From NCBI GenBank assembly GCA_963543845.1, contig CAUUCL010000004.1, positions 1-64,000 on the forward strand: 64,000 nt of DNA. Direction: 5' to 3'. The translations under genes were made by a program, and so were the position numbers. This document shows, in pieces, positions 17,526 through 27,387 of this stretch. The first letter of the stretch is position 1. Every line of letters begins with the position of its first letter. The notes beneath the pieces are model-generated. The model was not told the origin of the DNA. It ran no database searches and was given only the letters and a program-made list of their open reading frames with translations. The stretch is from CAUTNH01 sp963543845 (GTDB lineage Bacteria; Bacillota_I; Bacilli_A; Acholeplasmatales; Acholeplasmataceae).

Positions 17526-20500
17526 TTATTTAATAGTTATCTCAAGAGTTAGTTCAAATGTTGTAACTTTGAACTCACCTGTTTCCTCGATTAGTTCTCT
17601 GTGGTGGAATTTAAGCTTGTATGTAGTTTTACCAGTTTCTCCTTTTTCTTTTACAAGAATTAGAAAACCATTTGGACTAAATGCAGCATTACGAATATTT
17701 CCATTATCTCTGTGATAATCTCCATCACCTGGTTGTGCAAATGTAGGGTTTGCTATATCCCATCCAAATAACATACGATAAGTATTGTTCTTAGTTTTTG
17801 GAGTTTTATCAAGTGTAAGTTCAGCAGTTGCCTTAAATACTCTTGGATTAGCTGGATCTTTTTCAACATTAAATGTAAAATTACTTCCTGTAGCTACTTG
17901 ATTAAATGTAACATTTTTAAGCTCATTTGCTACATTAACTGTTTGTTTATTAGTGATTGTAATTTCAATAAATTTATCACCTTCAAGATGTTGGTGAGCT
18001 TTAACTACAATTTTAAATACACCATATTTTAAAGTTGCAAATGTTAATTCATTGCCATCTAAAACTGTAGCAACAGTTTTATTGTTTACAAGCTTCCAAT
18101 CTACTTTATTAGCTTCTTTATTAAAGAATTTTTGATAAACACTAACTGATAACTCATCCCCTAGATTTCTCTTAATCTCAGTTTTAAATGTTTGATTAAG
18201 AACATCAGCCTTAGGGTCAACAAATGCATCTTTAAGTTCTAACTCAGGGCTAACATATTTTTTAGATTTTAAATAATATGTAGTATTTTCATTAGGGAAT
18301 ACATATTTTCCATCTTTATCTTTTTGAACTGGGTTTTTTAATTCTTTATCTAAATACCAACCATCAAATTCTAATCTATCAGCTGGGTTAATAAGTTCAT
18401 TAGTTCCCTCTTTAGTTAAATCTTGGAATGGTCTTGGAAGTTTAGCAACAGTTCCTTTTTCACCAGTTATAGATGTAACAGTTTTCCAACCTTTAACACC
18501 TTCAAATGTAATTGTAGAGTTTTCAATTTTCTTACCTTCTTTTTGCTCGTAGAAAAGTGCTCTTAGGTTATTTCTTTCCTCTCTTGTAAGGTTATTCTCA
18601 GATACCATTAAGTTTTTAAGTTTAGAATTTGAAATACCAAATTGTGCTCTTGAAACAGTGTATGGCAATGTTTTACCAACAACTACTGCATATCCAACAC
18701 GAGTTTGAATTGGAAGAATTAATCCCTTTTCAAAAATAGCATAGTATTCAGCTTCAGCCATAAGTCTAAATCTTTTCTTAATATCCTCAGTTTCAGCAAA
18801 ACCGTCTTTAGCTTTTTTAGTATATTCTTCAAGAAGCTCTTTTTCTAATTTTTTAGTTGCAGGATCCTCACTACCAAAACCCATATTTTCAACAATATCA
18901 CCAGATTGAACGATTGTGTTAAGGAATGTCTTAGGATCAGCATAATCTGGACCCCAACCACTCGAAAGGTTTAAATCATAATTATGAGTTTCAAAAATCC
19001 AATCTTGGTTTTGAGAGTCACTTTGAGGAGTTACAGTTTGAATTTCGAATAATTTTTTACCTTCAAATATAGCAAGCTCTTCAAGTTCTCTAAACATTTT
19101 TTCTGAATATGTTTGTGAAACTACATCCCTTTCACCAATAGTATCAATTTTAACTGGGAAATCAACACCAGCCGCTTTTAGTGCATCATATGCTTTTTTG
19201 AAGTATTCTTTAGCTTTTGTTTCATTAAAAATTGGGTCACTACCATTTTCAAATCCTGATAATTTAACACCACTTGTACCATTTTTCTCATTATATATCT
19301 CGTCAACAAAATCTGTGTAATCTTTTGTCTTATCACCATCTCTTACAATTCCAAGCTCAGCAGCTGTTAAACGACGATATACTCTTTCATATGGTGATTT
19401 TGTTCTTGATTGTAGGAATGTTTCGACCTTCATACCATATAAAAATCCAAGTCTAAGATCAGTATTCCAAATGGCTTTTTTAGTATCTTGTTTTTGTTTT
19501 TCTGTTTGTGCTTGTGATGCATCAGGATATTCATATGTTTTTCTATTAAAGTTAAATAAACCATAGAATGTTGAAGAATCAGCTGTTCTAACAGAACTTG
19601 CTGCAGGATTTTCAGGATTTTGTAAGTTACCATTTCCTACATATTTTTTATATCCTGCCTCATCAGTTGATGAAAGACCAAATGAATCAATTTTACCAGC
19701 TTCAAACATCTCTCTTATAGTAGATGATGGTTTATCTTGTGCAACATAGATCCATTTCATAGTTTCAAAGTAAACATGTCCTAAATCCCAGTATTCAGTA
19801 TTTTTAACAAATATGATTTCAGCCTCTTTTTCATGTTTTTTGATTCTAAAAGGTCCGTTTACTAAAATATTATCAGCAGATTCACCAAATGCTGAACCTA
19901 CCTCTTCTAAATATTTTTCATTAACAGGTAAAAAGCATGAGAATGTTAATAAAGAATCAAAGTAGTTGATATCGTTTAATAATGTATATTCAATAATATC
20001 GTCAGCAACTGCTTTAACACCTAATTTTGACAAATCTTCCTCATTTTTTTTACTAGCTTCATAAAATTCCTCGGCACCTAAAATATTATCCTTATATTGT
20101 GGGGCAAGTGGAGATCCATTTGAAGACTTTAAAACATATTTAGCAGCAGAGACAAAATCATGCGCAGTTACATATTGTTTAACGCCATTTTTTTCATATA
20201 CTTCTCCTGTTTTATTTACAACCCATGGTACATTTTTTCTAATTTGGTATTGGATAACAGTTTTTTTATCGGCATTTTTAAAAACTTTTTTACCAATTGC
20301 AAGCTCACCAATTATATTACCAAATCTGTCAGTTGACATAAGAGCATCAACCATGTTCGCATAAACTTCTTTATTCCAGTTTTGAGTATCTTTAAGATAG
20401 TTAAATTTAGCATTACTTACTTCTAAGACATAAGCTTTTTTATATTCGCTTTTTAAAGTAAAAAGTTGATTGCCTAATTTAACTTGTCTTTTACTATTCA

Positions 20501-20702
20501 TAAATGGAAGTATTCCATTACTAGCTGGTTTACCATCTTTAGTTAGTTGGTTTAAGTCGGTAAATCCTTCTTTTACTTCTTGGTATGTATTATGCTTTGT
20601 CGTTTCTTCTTCAATTGGCTTAGTCTTAGGTTTACATGCAACCACTAAAAAAGCAACTAAAGCAAATACAAACACAAGTAGCATTTTTTTCATTGTTTTC
20701 AT
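17526..20702 (-). CDS. oppA: Oligopeptide-binding lipoprotein OppA with C-terminal extension
   Basis: The 1,058-aa lipoprotein (signal ending VVAC, C23) holds an SBP_bac_5 domain, roughly residues 40-700, with typical traits such as the FRIKKHEKEAEIIF and WGPDYADPKTFL stretches. It captures peptides for OppBCDF. It is about twice the usual size: near residue 780 an InlB-like module (FDGWYLDKELKNP) appears, followed by two beta-rich domains to the C-terminus. A GGAGG site supports the start. A strong promoter and a catabolite-control-like box lie upstream. The extra domains may bind surface partners (inference). Confidence 0.92.
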   Translation of the reverse strand: MKTMKKMLLVFVFALVAFLVVACKPKTKPIEEETTKHNTYQEVKEGFTDLNQLTKDGKPASNGILPFMNSKRQVKLGNQLFTLKSEYKKAYVLEVSNAKFNYLKDTQNWNKEVYANMVDALMSTDRFGNIIGELAIGKKVFKNADKKTVIQYQIRKNVPWVVNKTGEVYEKNGVKQYVTAHDFVSAAKYVLKSSNGSPLAPQYKDNILGAEEFYEASKKNEEDLSKLGVKAVADDIIEYTLLNDINYFDSLLTFSCFLPVNEKYLEEVGSAFGESADNILVNGPFRIKKHEKEAEIIFVKNTEYWDLGHVYFETMKWIYVAQDKPSSTIREMFEAGKIDSFGLSSTDEAGYKKYVGNGNLQNPENPAASSVRTADSSTFYGLFNFNRKTYEYPDASQAQTEKQKQDTKKAIWNTDLRLGFLYGMKVETFLQSRTKSPYERVYRRLTAAELGIVRDGDKTKDYTDFVDEIYNEKNGTSGVKLSGFENGSDPIFNETKAKEYFKKAYDALKAAGVDFPVKIDTIGERDVVSQTYSEKMFRELEELAIFEGKKLFEIQTVTPQSDSQNQDWIFETHNYDLNLSSGWGPDYADPKTFLNTIVQSGDIVENMGFGSEDPATKKLEKELLEEYTKKAKDGFAETEDIKKRFRLMAEAEYYAIFEKGLILPIQTRVGYAVVVGKTLPYTVSRAQFGISNSKLKNLMVSENNLTREERNNLRALFYEQKEGKKIENSTITFEGVKGWKTVTSITGEKGTVAKLPRPFQDLTKEGTNELINPADRLEFDGWYLDKELKNPVQKDKDGKYVFPNENTTYYLKSKKYVSPELELKDAFVDPKADVLNQTFKTEIKRNLGDELSVSVYQKFFNKEANKVDWKLVNNKTVATVLDGNELTFATLKYGVFKIVVKAHQHLEGDKFIEITITNKQTVNVANELKNVTFNQVATGSNFTFNVEKDPANPRVFKATAELTLDKTPKTKNNTYRMLFGWDIANPTFAQPGDGDYHRDNGNIRNAAFSPNGFLILVKEKGETGKTTYKLKFHHRELIEETGEFKVTTFELTLEITIK

Positions 20703-20749
20703 TATTTTTCCTCCTTTTTTCTTAGATTTCTCTAAAAATATTAAATAAG

Positions 20750-20778
20750 ATTATATAAAAAAGATATTTTTTTGTCAA
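20750..20778 (-). promoter_or_regulatory. opp operon promoter
   Basis: On the minus strand TTGACA (20773-20778) and TATAAT (20750-20755) are separated by exactly 17 bp: a consensus promoter. Confidence 0.9.
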
Positions 20779-20809
20779 ATTTTCTATTTAAATAAAATAA
20801 AAATAAAAT

Positions 20810-20823
20810 TGTAAGCGTTTTCA
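20810..20823. promoter_or_regulatory. cre-like catabolite-control box
   Basis: TGTAAGCGTTTTCA fits the CcpA cre consensus TGWAAGCGNTWWCA at every fixed position. It is 31 bp upstream of the oppA -35 and also upstream of the divergent ABC/ECF operon. No ccpA gene is in the window; another LacI-family protein could bind. Confidence 0.65.
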
Positions 20824-20920
20824 TAAAATATTGGATTTTATCCTTTTGACTGTTTATTTAGAAAAATATTTAGAAAATAAGCCTTTAAAAGCAATAATCA
20901 GAGATATTTAGTATGTCTTA

Positions 20921-20926
20921 TATAAT
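20921..20926 (+). promoter_or_regulatory. -10 element of the ABC/ECF operon
   Basis: TATAAT in an AT-rich context about 50 bp upstream of the first gene; no convincing -35 is visible. The rest of the 20779-20977 gap holds no gene. Confidence 0.4.
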
Positions 20927-20977
20927 ATATAGTGTATTGTATTTATAAAATATTTAAATATGATGGGAGTAGTTTAA

Positions 20978-22738
20978 TTGATTAGTAAAGATATTTTTAA
21001 TTTAATAGGTAAAAATAAAAAATATATTCATATTACTATCTTACTTATGGTTATAAGCCTTTTTTTGAATATTTTCTTTACAGGCTTAATTGCTTATACC
21101 TTTTATAGTTTATATAAAATGCCAGAAATTGATAAAAACTATATTAAATATGTAAATATAGCTCTTTTTTTATTTTCTAGTTTGCTAGTTAAATATACCC
21201 TATCCATAATAATTGGTCATACAAAAGACAAAATTACCAAAAGTTTAAAGAACGATTTAAGAAATAAGGTCTTTTTAAAAACTGAAAGATTAGGTTTTGA
21301 TGCTACTAATAAATTTTCAATGTCTACAATTACTCAAATGTCAATTGAAGGAATTGAGCAACTTGATATGTATTTTACAATTTTTATTCCGCAATTATTC
21401 TATTCAATGATTGCACCGATAATACTTTTTATAATTTCAGTATTTTTAAATTATAAAGTTGCAATCACTCTTCTTTTAATTGTTCCATTTATTCCTGGGA
21501 CAATCATGGCGTTTGCTAAAAAAGCTAAAAATATTGTAAATAAGTATATGGATAAATACTATCACTTAGGTGATACTTTCTATGATAGTGTATCTGGCTT
21601 AAATGAACTTTTAATCTTTAAAGCAGATGCTAGATATGAAAAAATGATGGAAAACAGTGCATCAGATTTTAGAAAAATCACAATGAGAGTTTTAATAATC
21701 CAGCTTGTATCTTTAACCTTAATGGATATTATCGCATTTGGAGGAGCTGGAATCGGAATTAGTTTAGCACTTCTTGATGCTAAAAATAACGTATCACTTA
21801 TACCTAATATTCTGCCAAAAGAATCAGCTATTTATCAAGGATTTTTTTTAGTACTTCTTGCAATTGAATTTTTTATTCCTTTAAGAATTTTGGGAAGTGC
21901 TTTTCATATATCTTTAAACGGTGTAAACTCTGGCAAAAAAATAATTGAGTTTTTAAATATTAAAGAAAACACATGGGGCAATGAAAGTGTATCTAATGGC
22001 GTAATAGAATTTGAAAATGTTTCATTTTCTTATGATGGTAAAAAGGATATACTAACTAATTTAAACCTTAAATTTAAAAAAAATACCCTTACAACAATAG
22101 TAGGTAATTCTGGATCTGGAAAATCTACTATTTTAAAGTTGATCTTAGGTTCTTATTCTCCTACATGTGGCAATATTAAAATAGATGATATTTTAATTCA
22201 TGACTTATCAAAAGATAATTATTTTAATAGCTTAGCATTTGTTTCAAGCGATACATATTTATTTAATGATACTATCAAGAATAACTTTAAAATATCTAAT
22301 CCTAATATAGCCGATAGCGAAATTTATGAGCTACTTAAAAAGGTCGATTTATATGATTTTGTAAAAAATGATAAAGATGGACTTGATAAAATTATTTTAG
22401 AAGATAGCAAAAATATAAGCGGTGGGCAAAAGCAAAGACTTGCGCTTGCAATATCATTAGCTACTACTAAAAAAATTTATATATTCGATGAGGCTACATC
22501 AAACATTGACAGTGATAGTGAAAAAATAATTACTGATAATGTTAAAAATCTAAGCAAAGATAAAACTGTAATATTTGTAACTCACAGACTAATAAATTGT
22601 CTTAGTGCTGATAATATCTACTTTATAGAAAATGGAAGGCTTGCAGAATCTGGATGCCATAATAAATTATTAGAAAAAAATGGATTATACAAAAAGATGT
22701 TTGACGAGCAGTTGAAATTAGAAAACTATGAAAAATAA
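20978..22738 (+). CDS. ABC transporter, exporter-fold half (subunit 1)
   Basis: The 586-aa half transporter has a six-helix membrane domain (1-320) and an ATPase domain with Walker A GNSGSGKST, signature ISGGQKQRL and Walker B IYIFDEATSNID. It likely starts at TTG (20978) with GGGAG upstream. It overlaps the next gene by 11 bp; the two probably form a heterodimer. The fold is CydDC/IrtAB/YbtPQ-like. Because the operon continues with an ECF module, import of a metal chelate or vitamin-like ligand is more likely than drug export, but the ligand is not readable from sequence. Confidence 0.8.
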   Translation: MISKDIFNLIGKNKKYIHITILLMVISLFLNIFFTGLIAYTFYSLYKMPEIDKNYIKYVNIALFLFSSLLVKYTLSIIIGHTKDKITKSLKNDLRNKVFLKTERLGFDATNKFSMSTITQMSIEGIEQLDMYFTIFIPQLFYSMIAPIILFIISVFLNYKVAITLLLIVPFIPGTIMAFAKKAKNIVNKYMDKYYHLGDTFYDSVSGLNELLIFKADARYEKMMENSASDFRKITMRVLIIQLVSLTLMDIIAFGGAGIGISLALLDAKNNVSLIPNILPKESAIYQGFFLVLLAIEFFIPLRILGSAFHISLNGVNSGKKIIEFLNIKENTWGNESVSNGVIEFENVSFSYDGKKDILTNLNLKFKKNTLTTIVGNSGSGKSTILKLILGSYSPTCGNIKIDDILIHDLSKDNYFNSLAFVSSDTYLFNDTIKNNFKISNPNIADSEIYELLKKVDLYDFVKNDKDGLDKIILEDSKNISGGQKQRLALAISLATTKKIYIFDEATSNIDSDSEKIITDNVKNLSKDKTVIFVTHRLINCLSADNIYFIENGRLAESGCHNKLLEKNGLYKKMFDEQLKLENYEK

Positions 22739-24410
22739 AAATAATAGAAAAATTAAAATTTTACCAAATCTAATAAAGATGCTTAAAGGTCTTCTTTTTA
22801 TAATGCTTCTTGCAATTATAAATGGAACTTTAGGATTTATATGCTCAATGAGCATAACTATCCTAGGTGCTGTTGGAATTGCAGGTCTTGTAAATAATAC
22901 TGTATATATAAATACTTACTTGCTTATAGGTCTTATTATTGGTCTTGGATTTTTAAGAGGATTTTTAAGGTATCTTGAGCAATATCAAAACCACTATATG
23001 GCATTTAGATTGCTTGCGGCAATCAGACTTAAAATATTTAGAACTTTAAAAAAGTTAGATCAAGCCAAATTAGAAAAAATGAAAAAAGGGAATTTATTAT
23101 CCCTTATCACAAGTGATATTGAGCTTTTAGAGGTATTTTATGCTCATACAATAAGTCCTATATTTATTGCACTTACAACCTCTCTTGTTTTAATTCTTAC
23201 AATTGGATTTTTAATAAACTGGTGGGTAGCTCTTTTGGCTTTTTTATCATTTTTAATTATTGGTCTTATAAATCCTCTTATCCAAGCAAAAATTATAAAA
23301 AAAGATGGTGAAAAATATAGAAGTATATTTTCAAGTTTTAACTCGTTTTTTCTAGATAGCCTAAGAGGAATAAAAGAACTTACACTATATAAGGCAGTTG
23401 ATAAAAGAAAAGAAAAAATTACAAGTCTAAGCAATAAACTAATTCACTATACTAAAAAAATAAATTATAAAAATACTTTTAATTTTTCTTTCACAGCATT
23501 TTTAATATCATCTCTTATAATGATAAATCTTGGATTTTTAATTTTCCTATATTTTAATAAAACATTAAATCTTGGACAAATAATACTTGCCTTTACTATT
23601 ATAAGCGGAGGTTTTGGGCCTGTTATTGCGCTTTCTAATTTACCATCAAGCCTAAATCAAACCTTTGCAAGTGCTAAGAGAGTAGTTGGTATTGTAAATG
23701 AAAAATCTAATTTATGTAAAGTAGAAAATGAAAAAGATATTTTAATTGATAATATTGAATTTAAAAATGTATCTTTTTCATATACTAAAAAAACTCCTAT
23801 TTTAGATGATATTTCATTTACTGCTAAAAAAGGTGAGATAATCGGAATTATCGGAAAAAGTGGCGAAGGTAAATCAACCATACTAAAACTTTTAATGAAC
23901 TTTTATAAAGCAGACAGTGGTCAAATTTTATACAACAAAACTAGCATAGATAAAATAAATACAAACTCCATTTTAGATAACTTTACACTTTTAAACCAAG
24001 TCCCTTATTTGTTTCAAACAACTATTTTAGATAATATTAAACTTGGTAATATTGATGCAGATGATAACTTAGTAAAAGATGCAATAAATAAAGCAAGCCT
24101 TACAAGTTTTATAAATAATCTTCCTGATGGATTAAATACCATCTTAGATTCTAAGGCTAATAATATCTCACAAGGTGAACGACAAAGAATATCGCTTGCA
24201 AGAGCATTTTTAAAAGGATCTAGAATAATCCTTTTAGATGAGCCTACAAGTAATGTTGATGCTATTAATGAAAGTATTATTTTAAAATCCCTTATAAAAA
24301 ATAAACAAGATTATATTATAATTATTGTATCGCATAGAAAATCTACTATTGCTATATGTGATAAGGTATATAAACTAGAAAATAAAAAACTATCTGAGGT
24401 GAGAAAATGA
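22728..24410 (+). CDS. ABC transporter, exporter-fold half (subunit 2)
   Basis: The 560-aa partner has six membrane helices and an ATPase with Walker A GKSGEGKST, signature ISQGERQRI and Walker B IILLDEPTSNVD. Subunit 1 has ISGGQ and this one ISQGE; both keep the catalytic Glu after Walker B. Overlaps of 11 bp (5') and 4 bp ATGA (3') with neighbours show tight co-translation. See subunit 1 for role. Confidence 0.8.
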   Translation: MKNKNNRKIKILPNLIKMLKGLLFIMLLAIINGTLGFICSMSITILGAVGIAGLVNNTVYINTYLLIGLIIGLGFLRGFLRYLEQYQNHYMAFRLLAAIRLKIFRTLKKLDQAKLEKMKKGNLLSLITSDIELLEVFYAHTISPIFIALTTSLVLILTIGFLINWWVALLAFLSFLIIGLINPLIQAKIIKKDGEKYRSIFSSFNSFFLDSLRGIKELTLYKAVDKRKEKITSLSNKLIHYTKKINYKNTFNFSFTAFLISSLIMINLGFLIFLYFNKTLNLGQIILAFTIISGGFGPVIALSNLPSSLNQTFASAKRVVGIVNEKSNLCKVENEKDILIDNIEFKNVSFSYTKKTPILDDISFTAKKGEIIGIIGKSGEGKSTILKLLMNFYKADSGQILYNKTSIDKINTNSILDNFTLLNQVPYLFQTTILDNIKLGNIDADDNLVKDAINKASLTSFINNLPDGLNTILDSKANNISQGERQRISLARAFLKGSRIILLDEPTSNVDAINESIILKSLIKNKQDYIIIIVSHRKSTIAICDKVYKLENKKLSEVRK

Positions 24411-24985
24411 AAAAAGAAAATAAAATATTTCAAAAATATACTACAAGTGATGTTGTATTTTTATCAATTATCTCTCTAATTACACTTCTGTCATGCTCAC
24501 CAATGGCAGCAGTTGCGCCTTTTTTACCTGTCACATTTGGTGTTGCATATCTTGTTACAACTTTTCAAATAAGCCTATTTTTTACAATTGGCCTTCTAAG
24601 AGTTAGAAAAACTGGAAGCTTAATTATAATGACTACAATCATGGGTTCAGTGATGCTTATTATGTCATGGCCAATGTTTGCGGGATTTTTTATAGTTGCG
24701 CTTTTACTTGAATTATTATCTATTATATTTTTTAAAGGTTTTCATGATAACTCGCAAATAATTTTATTTGTTATATTATTTGCTCCTTTAAATGTCGTTG
24801 TAAATTATTTTATAAACCTTATTATAAAACAAGACAAAATGATTTTAGTTGCAAGCAAAAATCATGGTGCAACAATCGGAATATTTATCGCTATTATAGC
24901 TCTTGGCATTTTAGGAAGTTTCCTAGGTTATATTATAAGTAAAGAATTAGAAAAAATAAAACAAAGGAAAAATAGGAATGTTTGA
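24407..24985 (+). CDS. ECF transporter S component (substrate-binding membrane protein)
   Basis: The 192-aa protein is almost wholly hydrophobic with five to six helices and a basic tail (KELEKIKQRKNRNV). The length, the charged N-terminus (KYTTSDVVFLSIIS) and the position directly before an EcfT and a double ATPase mark it as an ECF S component; it looks closest to the MptD/Trep_Strep type. It defines ligand specificity, which cannot be read here. It overlaps upstream (ATGA) and downstream (8 bp) genes. Confidence 0.7.
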   Translation: MKKENKIFQKYTTSDVVFLSIISLITLLSCSPMAAVAPFLPVTFGVAYLVTTFQISLFFTIGLLRVRKTGSLIIMTTIMGSVMLIMSWPMFAGFFIVALLLELLSIIFFKGFHDNSQIILFVILFAPLNVVVNYFINLIIKQDKMILVASKNHGATIGIFIAIIALGILGSFLGYIISKELEKIKQRKNRNV

Positions 24986-25667
24986 TAAGCTTAAAGTTAA
25001 AAATCCTATTTATCCTTTTATATGTATTTTGTCATCTATAATGATTTTAATATTTGGGCTATCTTATGCAAATAATATTAAAACATTATATTTTTTTGGA
25101 TTTTTAACTTTTTTATTTTTACTATTTGGATATTATAAGCAAGTACTTTTAACTATTCCATTTGTATTAGTTGCATGTTTAATCTTTGGGGTTATTGCAT
25201 ATTTTTCACATAAGAAAAATATTTACTTTACAATACCTGCTGTAAATAGAATACTTGCTTTTTTTATGGCAGTTATTCCTAATTTAGGAATTGCTCCGAT
25301 TGATTTTACAAGGTCTTTAAAAAATATAAAGATATCTAAAAAAATTATTCTCGGCTTTATGATTGTATTTGGATTTTTCCCTCTTTTAAAAAAAGAACAA
25401 AGACAAATCAAACAGGCAATGAAAACACGTGGAGCAAGTTCTTTTTTTAACTTTAAGATATTTTATCGTGCTTACTTAATACCTCTTATGATAAGAATTG
25501 TAAATATTAGTGAAACCTTATCAATGTCAATTGAATTAAAAGGGTTTTCGCTTGATAAGACTAAAACATCACAATATAAAAGAATTGACTATAAACTAAG
25601 GGATTTTATTTATTTAATCCTTATTTCAACATCAATGATAGGAGCTATTATATGGATGCAATACTAG
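24978..25667 (+). CDS. ecfT: ECF transporter transmembrane protein EcfT
   Basis: The 229-aa membrane protein has N-terminal hydrophobic helices and the cytoplasmic coupling region with the two short motifs typical of EcfT (MKTRGAS and ELKGFSL). It links the S component to the ATPases. It overlaps the next gene by 16 bp, indicating coupled expression with the double ATPase. Confidence 0.82.
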   Translation: MFDKLKVKNPIYPFICILSSIMILIFGLSYANNIKTLYFFGFLTFLFLLFGYYKQVLLTIPFVLVACLIFGVIAYFSHKKNIYFTIPAVNRILAFFMAVIPNLGIAPIDFTRSLKNIKISKKIILGFMIVFGFFPLLKKEQRQIKQAMKTRGASSFFNFKIFYRAYLIPLMIRIVNISETLSMSIELKGFSLDKTKTSQYKRIDYKLRDFIYLILISTSMIGAIIWMQY

Positions 25668-27049
25668 TTAATAATTTATCTCTTTGGTATGGAGAAAAGA
25701 AAATATTAGATAATATTTGCTACAAGCAAAGCTATGGAACTATCAACTTAATATCTGGATCATCTGGATGTGGTAAGTCTTCTTTTATATATCTTTTAAA
25801 TGGGATTATTCCTAATTTATATGATGCTAAATTTGAAGGCACAATCCTTGTAAATGGGAAAAATATTAAAAATAAAAAGATATTTGAAATATCTCATAAA
25901 ATCGGAACAACCCTTCAAAATCCAGATGAGCAAATACTTAATGAAATAGTAGAAGACGAAATTTCCTTTGGCATGGAAAATTTTAATTTCCATCCAAAAG
26001 AGATAAAAAAACAAATTGATTATGTTACAGAACTTTTAAAATTAAATGCAAAAGATTACACTAAAAACTTATCAGGTGGACAAAAACAAAGACTAATAAT
26101 TTCGTCTATTTTAGCTATGAAGCAGAAAATTATTATTCTAGATGAGCCTTTCGCAAATCTTGATAAAAATAGTATAACTATAATAATAGATGCTTTGATA
26201 AAATTAAAAAATAAAGGTTACGCTATACTAATTTTGGAACACCGCCTTGATCAGATAAAAGATATTGTTGATAATATATATGACTTATCCTTAGGAAAGC
26301 TAGAAAAAATAGCAAACAAATTAGATTACATAATAAGTAAAAGTAAAATTATCCCAGATACTAAAAAATCTAAAAATAGCGATAAAGTATTATTTGGACT
26401 CGAAAATATTTCTAAGAAGTTTAAAAATAAATCTGTACTTGAAAATGTGAATCTTAAAATATATAAAGGCGAGCGAATTACTTTCTTAGGAGATAATGGA
26501 GCTGGGAAAACTACACTTTTAAAAATTATCGCAAGAATACTAAAACCCACAGGTGGAAAAATTATCCAAAATTTAGATAAAAAGCTTGGAAAAAAGAGAA
26601 GATCTAAAAAATGGTTTAAAAAAGTTGGCTATATTTTCCAAAATCCCAACTACCAATTATTTATGCCAACTGTCTATAAGGAAATATATTTTAGTTCTAA
26701 AGATGATAAAAAAACGCTTGAAATATTAAAAACTTTTGATTTAGAAAAATTAAAAGATGCACACCCACAAAGTCTATCTGAAGGACAAAAAAGAAGAGTA
26801 TCAATTGCAGCTGTTATTGCAAGTAGTCCAAAAGTTTTACTTTTAGACGAGCCAACTGTGGGTCAAGATTTTGAAAAATTAAAAGATCTAGTAAATATTA
26901 TAAATAATTACTGCGAAAAAGAAAATGCAACTTTAATCACAATAACTCATGATAAAAGATGTATCTACGCTTTAAGTGATAGAGCTGCTGTATTCAAAGA
27001 TAAAACAATTCATAAAATATTAAATAAAGATGAATTGGTAAATCTATAA
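25652..27049 (+). CDS. ECF transporter double ATPase (EcfA-EcfA' fusion)
   Basis: The 465-aa protein holds two ABC domains in tandem: first Walker A GSSGCGKSS, signature LSGGQKQRL, Walker B IIILDEPFANLD; second Walker A GDNGAGKTT, signature LSEGQKRRV, Walker B VLLLDEPTVGQD. In many ECF systems these are two proteins (EcfA1 and EcfA2). An AGGAG site (25639-25643) precedes the ATG. It completes a dedicated (group I-like) ECF module. Confidence 0.87.
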   Translation: MDAILVNNLSLWYGEKKILDNICYKQSYGTINLISGSSGCGKSSFIYLLNGIIPNLYDAKFEGTILVNGKNIKNKKIFEISHKIGTTLQNPDEQILNEIVEDEISFGMENFNFHPKEIKKQIDYVTELLKLNAKDYTKNLSGGQKQRLIISSILAMKQKIIILDEPFANLDKNSITIIIDALIKLKNKGYAILILEHRLDQIKDIVDNIYDLSLGKLEKIANKLDYIISKSKIIPDTKKSKNSDKVLFGLENISKKFKNKSVLENVNLKIYKGERITFLGDNGAGKTTLLKIIARILKPTGGKIIQNLDKKLGKKRRSKKWFKKVGYIFQNPNYQLFMPTVYKEIYFSSKDDKKTLEILKTFDLEKLKDAHPQSLSEGQKRRVSIAAVIASSPKVLLLDEPTVGQDFEKLKDLVNIINNYCEKENATLITITHDKRCIYALSDRAAVFKDKTIHKILNKDELVNL

Positions 27050-27112
27050 TATAACCATAAAAGATTAGAAATATAAATTTTATATAAAAAGCACAAAAAC
27101 AACTAAAATGCG

Positions 27113-27168
27113 CCTTTTTCCTAGGAAAGTGGTAATATTATGTTACCTTTTTCCTAGGAAAAAGGTAA
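27113..27168. repeat. Duplicated CCTAGG palindromes between convergent units
   Basis: A 16-bp word with core CCTAGG occurs at 27113-27128 and 27146-27161. The second copy lies in a perfect 26-bp palindrome (27143-27168). GGTAA (27131-27135) and TTACC (27143-27147) can form a competing stem. The site lies after the ECF ATPase gene and may be a terminator or a protein-binding site. The rest of 27050-27184 shows no gene. Confidence 0.8.
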
Positions 27169-27184
27169 AAAGACCAAAATAAAA

Positions 27185-27206
27185 AAGCTGATAATAACAC
27201 CAGCTT
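27185..27206 (-). terminator. Terminator of tRNA-Tyr
   Basis: AAGCTG/CAGCTT stem with 10-nt loop and a T-run on the minus strand, just downstream of the tRNA. Confidence 0.7.
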
Positions 27207-27216
27207 ATTTTTATTA

Positions 27217-27301
27217 TGGTGGAGGGGGGCAGATTCGAACTGCCGAACTCATAGAGAACAGATTTACAGTCTGCCGCATTTAGCCACTTTGCTACCCCTC
27301 C
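27217..27301 (-). tRNA. tRNA-Tyr (GTA)
   Basis: GGAGGGG pairs with CCCCTCC; the anticodon stem GCAGA/TCTGT encloses loop CTGTAAA with anticodon GTA (27265-27267). A long variable arm (class II) and TTCGAAT T-loop are present, and CCA is encoded. Confidence 0.95.
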
Positions 27302-27307
27302 ATTTTG

Positions 27308-27364
27308 AGTAAACAGTGATATTATAGCATAATTTTAAATTTTTGCATTTCTTAACTGTTTACT
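27308..27364. promoter_or_regulatory. tRNA-Tyr promoter bracketed by a 10-bp inverted repeat
   Basis: AGTAAACAGT (27308-27317) and ACTGTTTACT (27355-27364) are perfect inverted arms. Between them, TATAAT on the minus strand (complement near 27321-27326) is the likely tRNA-Tyr -10 element. The function of the arms is unknown. Confidence 0.5.
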
Positions 27365-27387
27365 AAGCTATTATAAATCAATTATTC

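Noticed and set aside
27308..27364. attachment site around tRNA-Tyr
   Set aside because: The repeat lies upstream of the tRNA, not in its 3' end, and no integrase is near.
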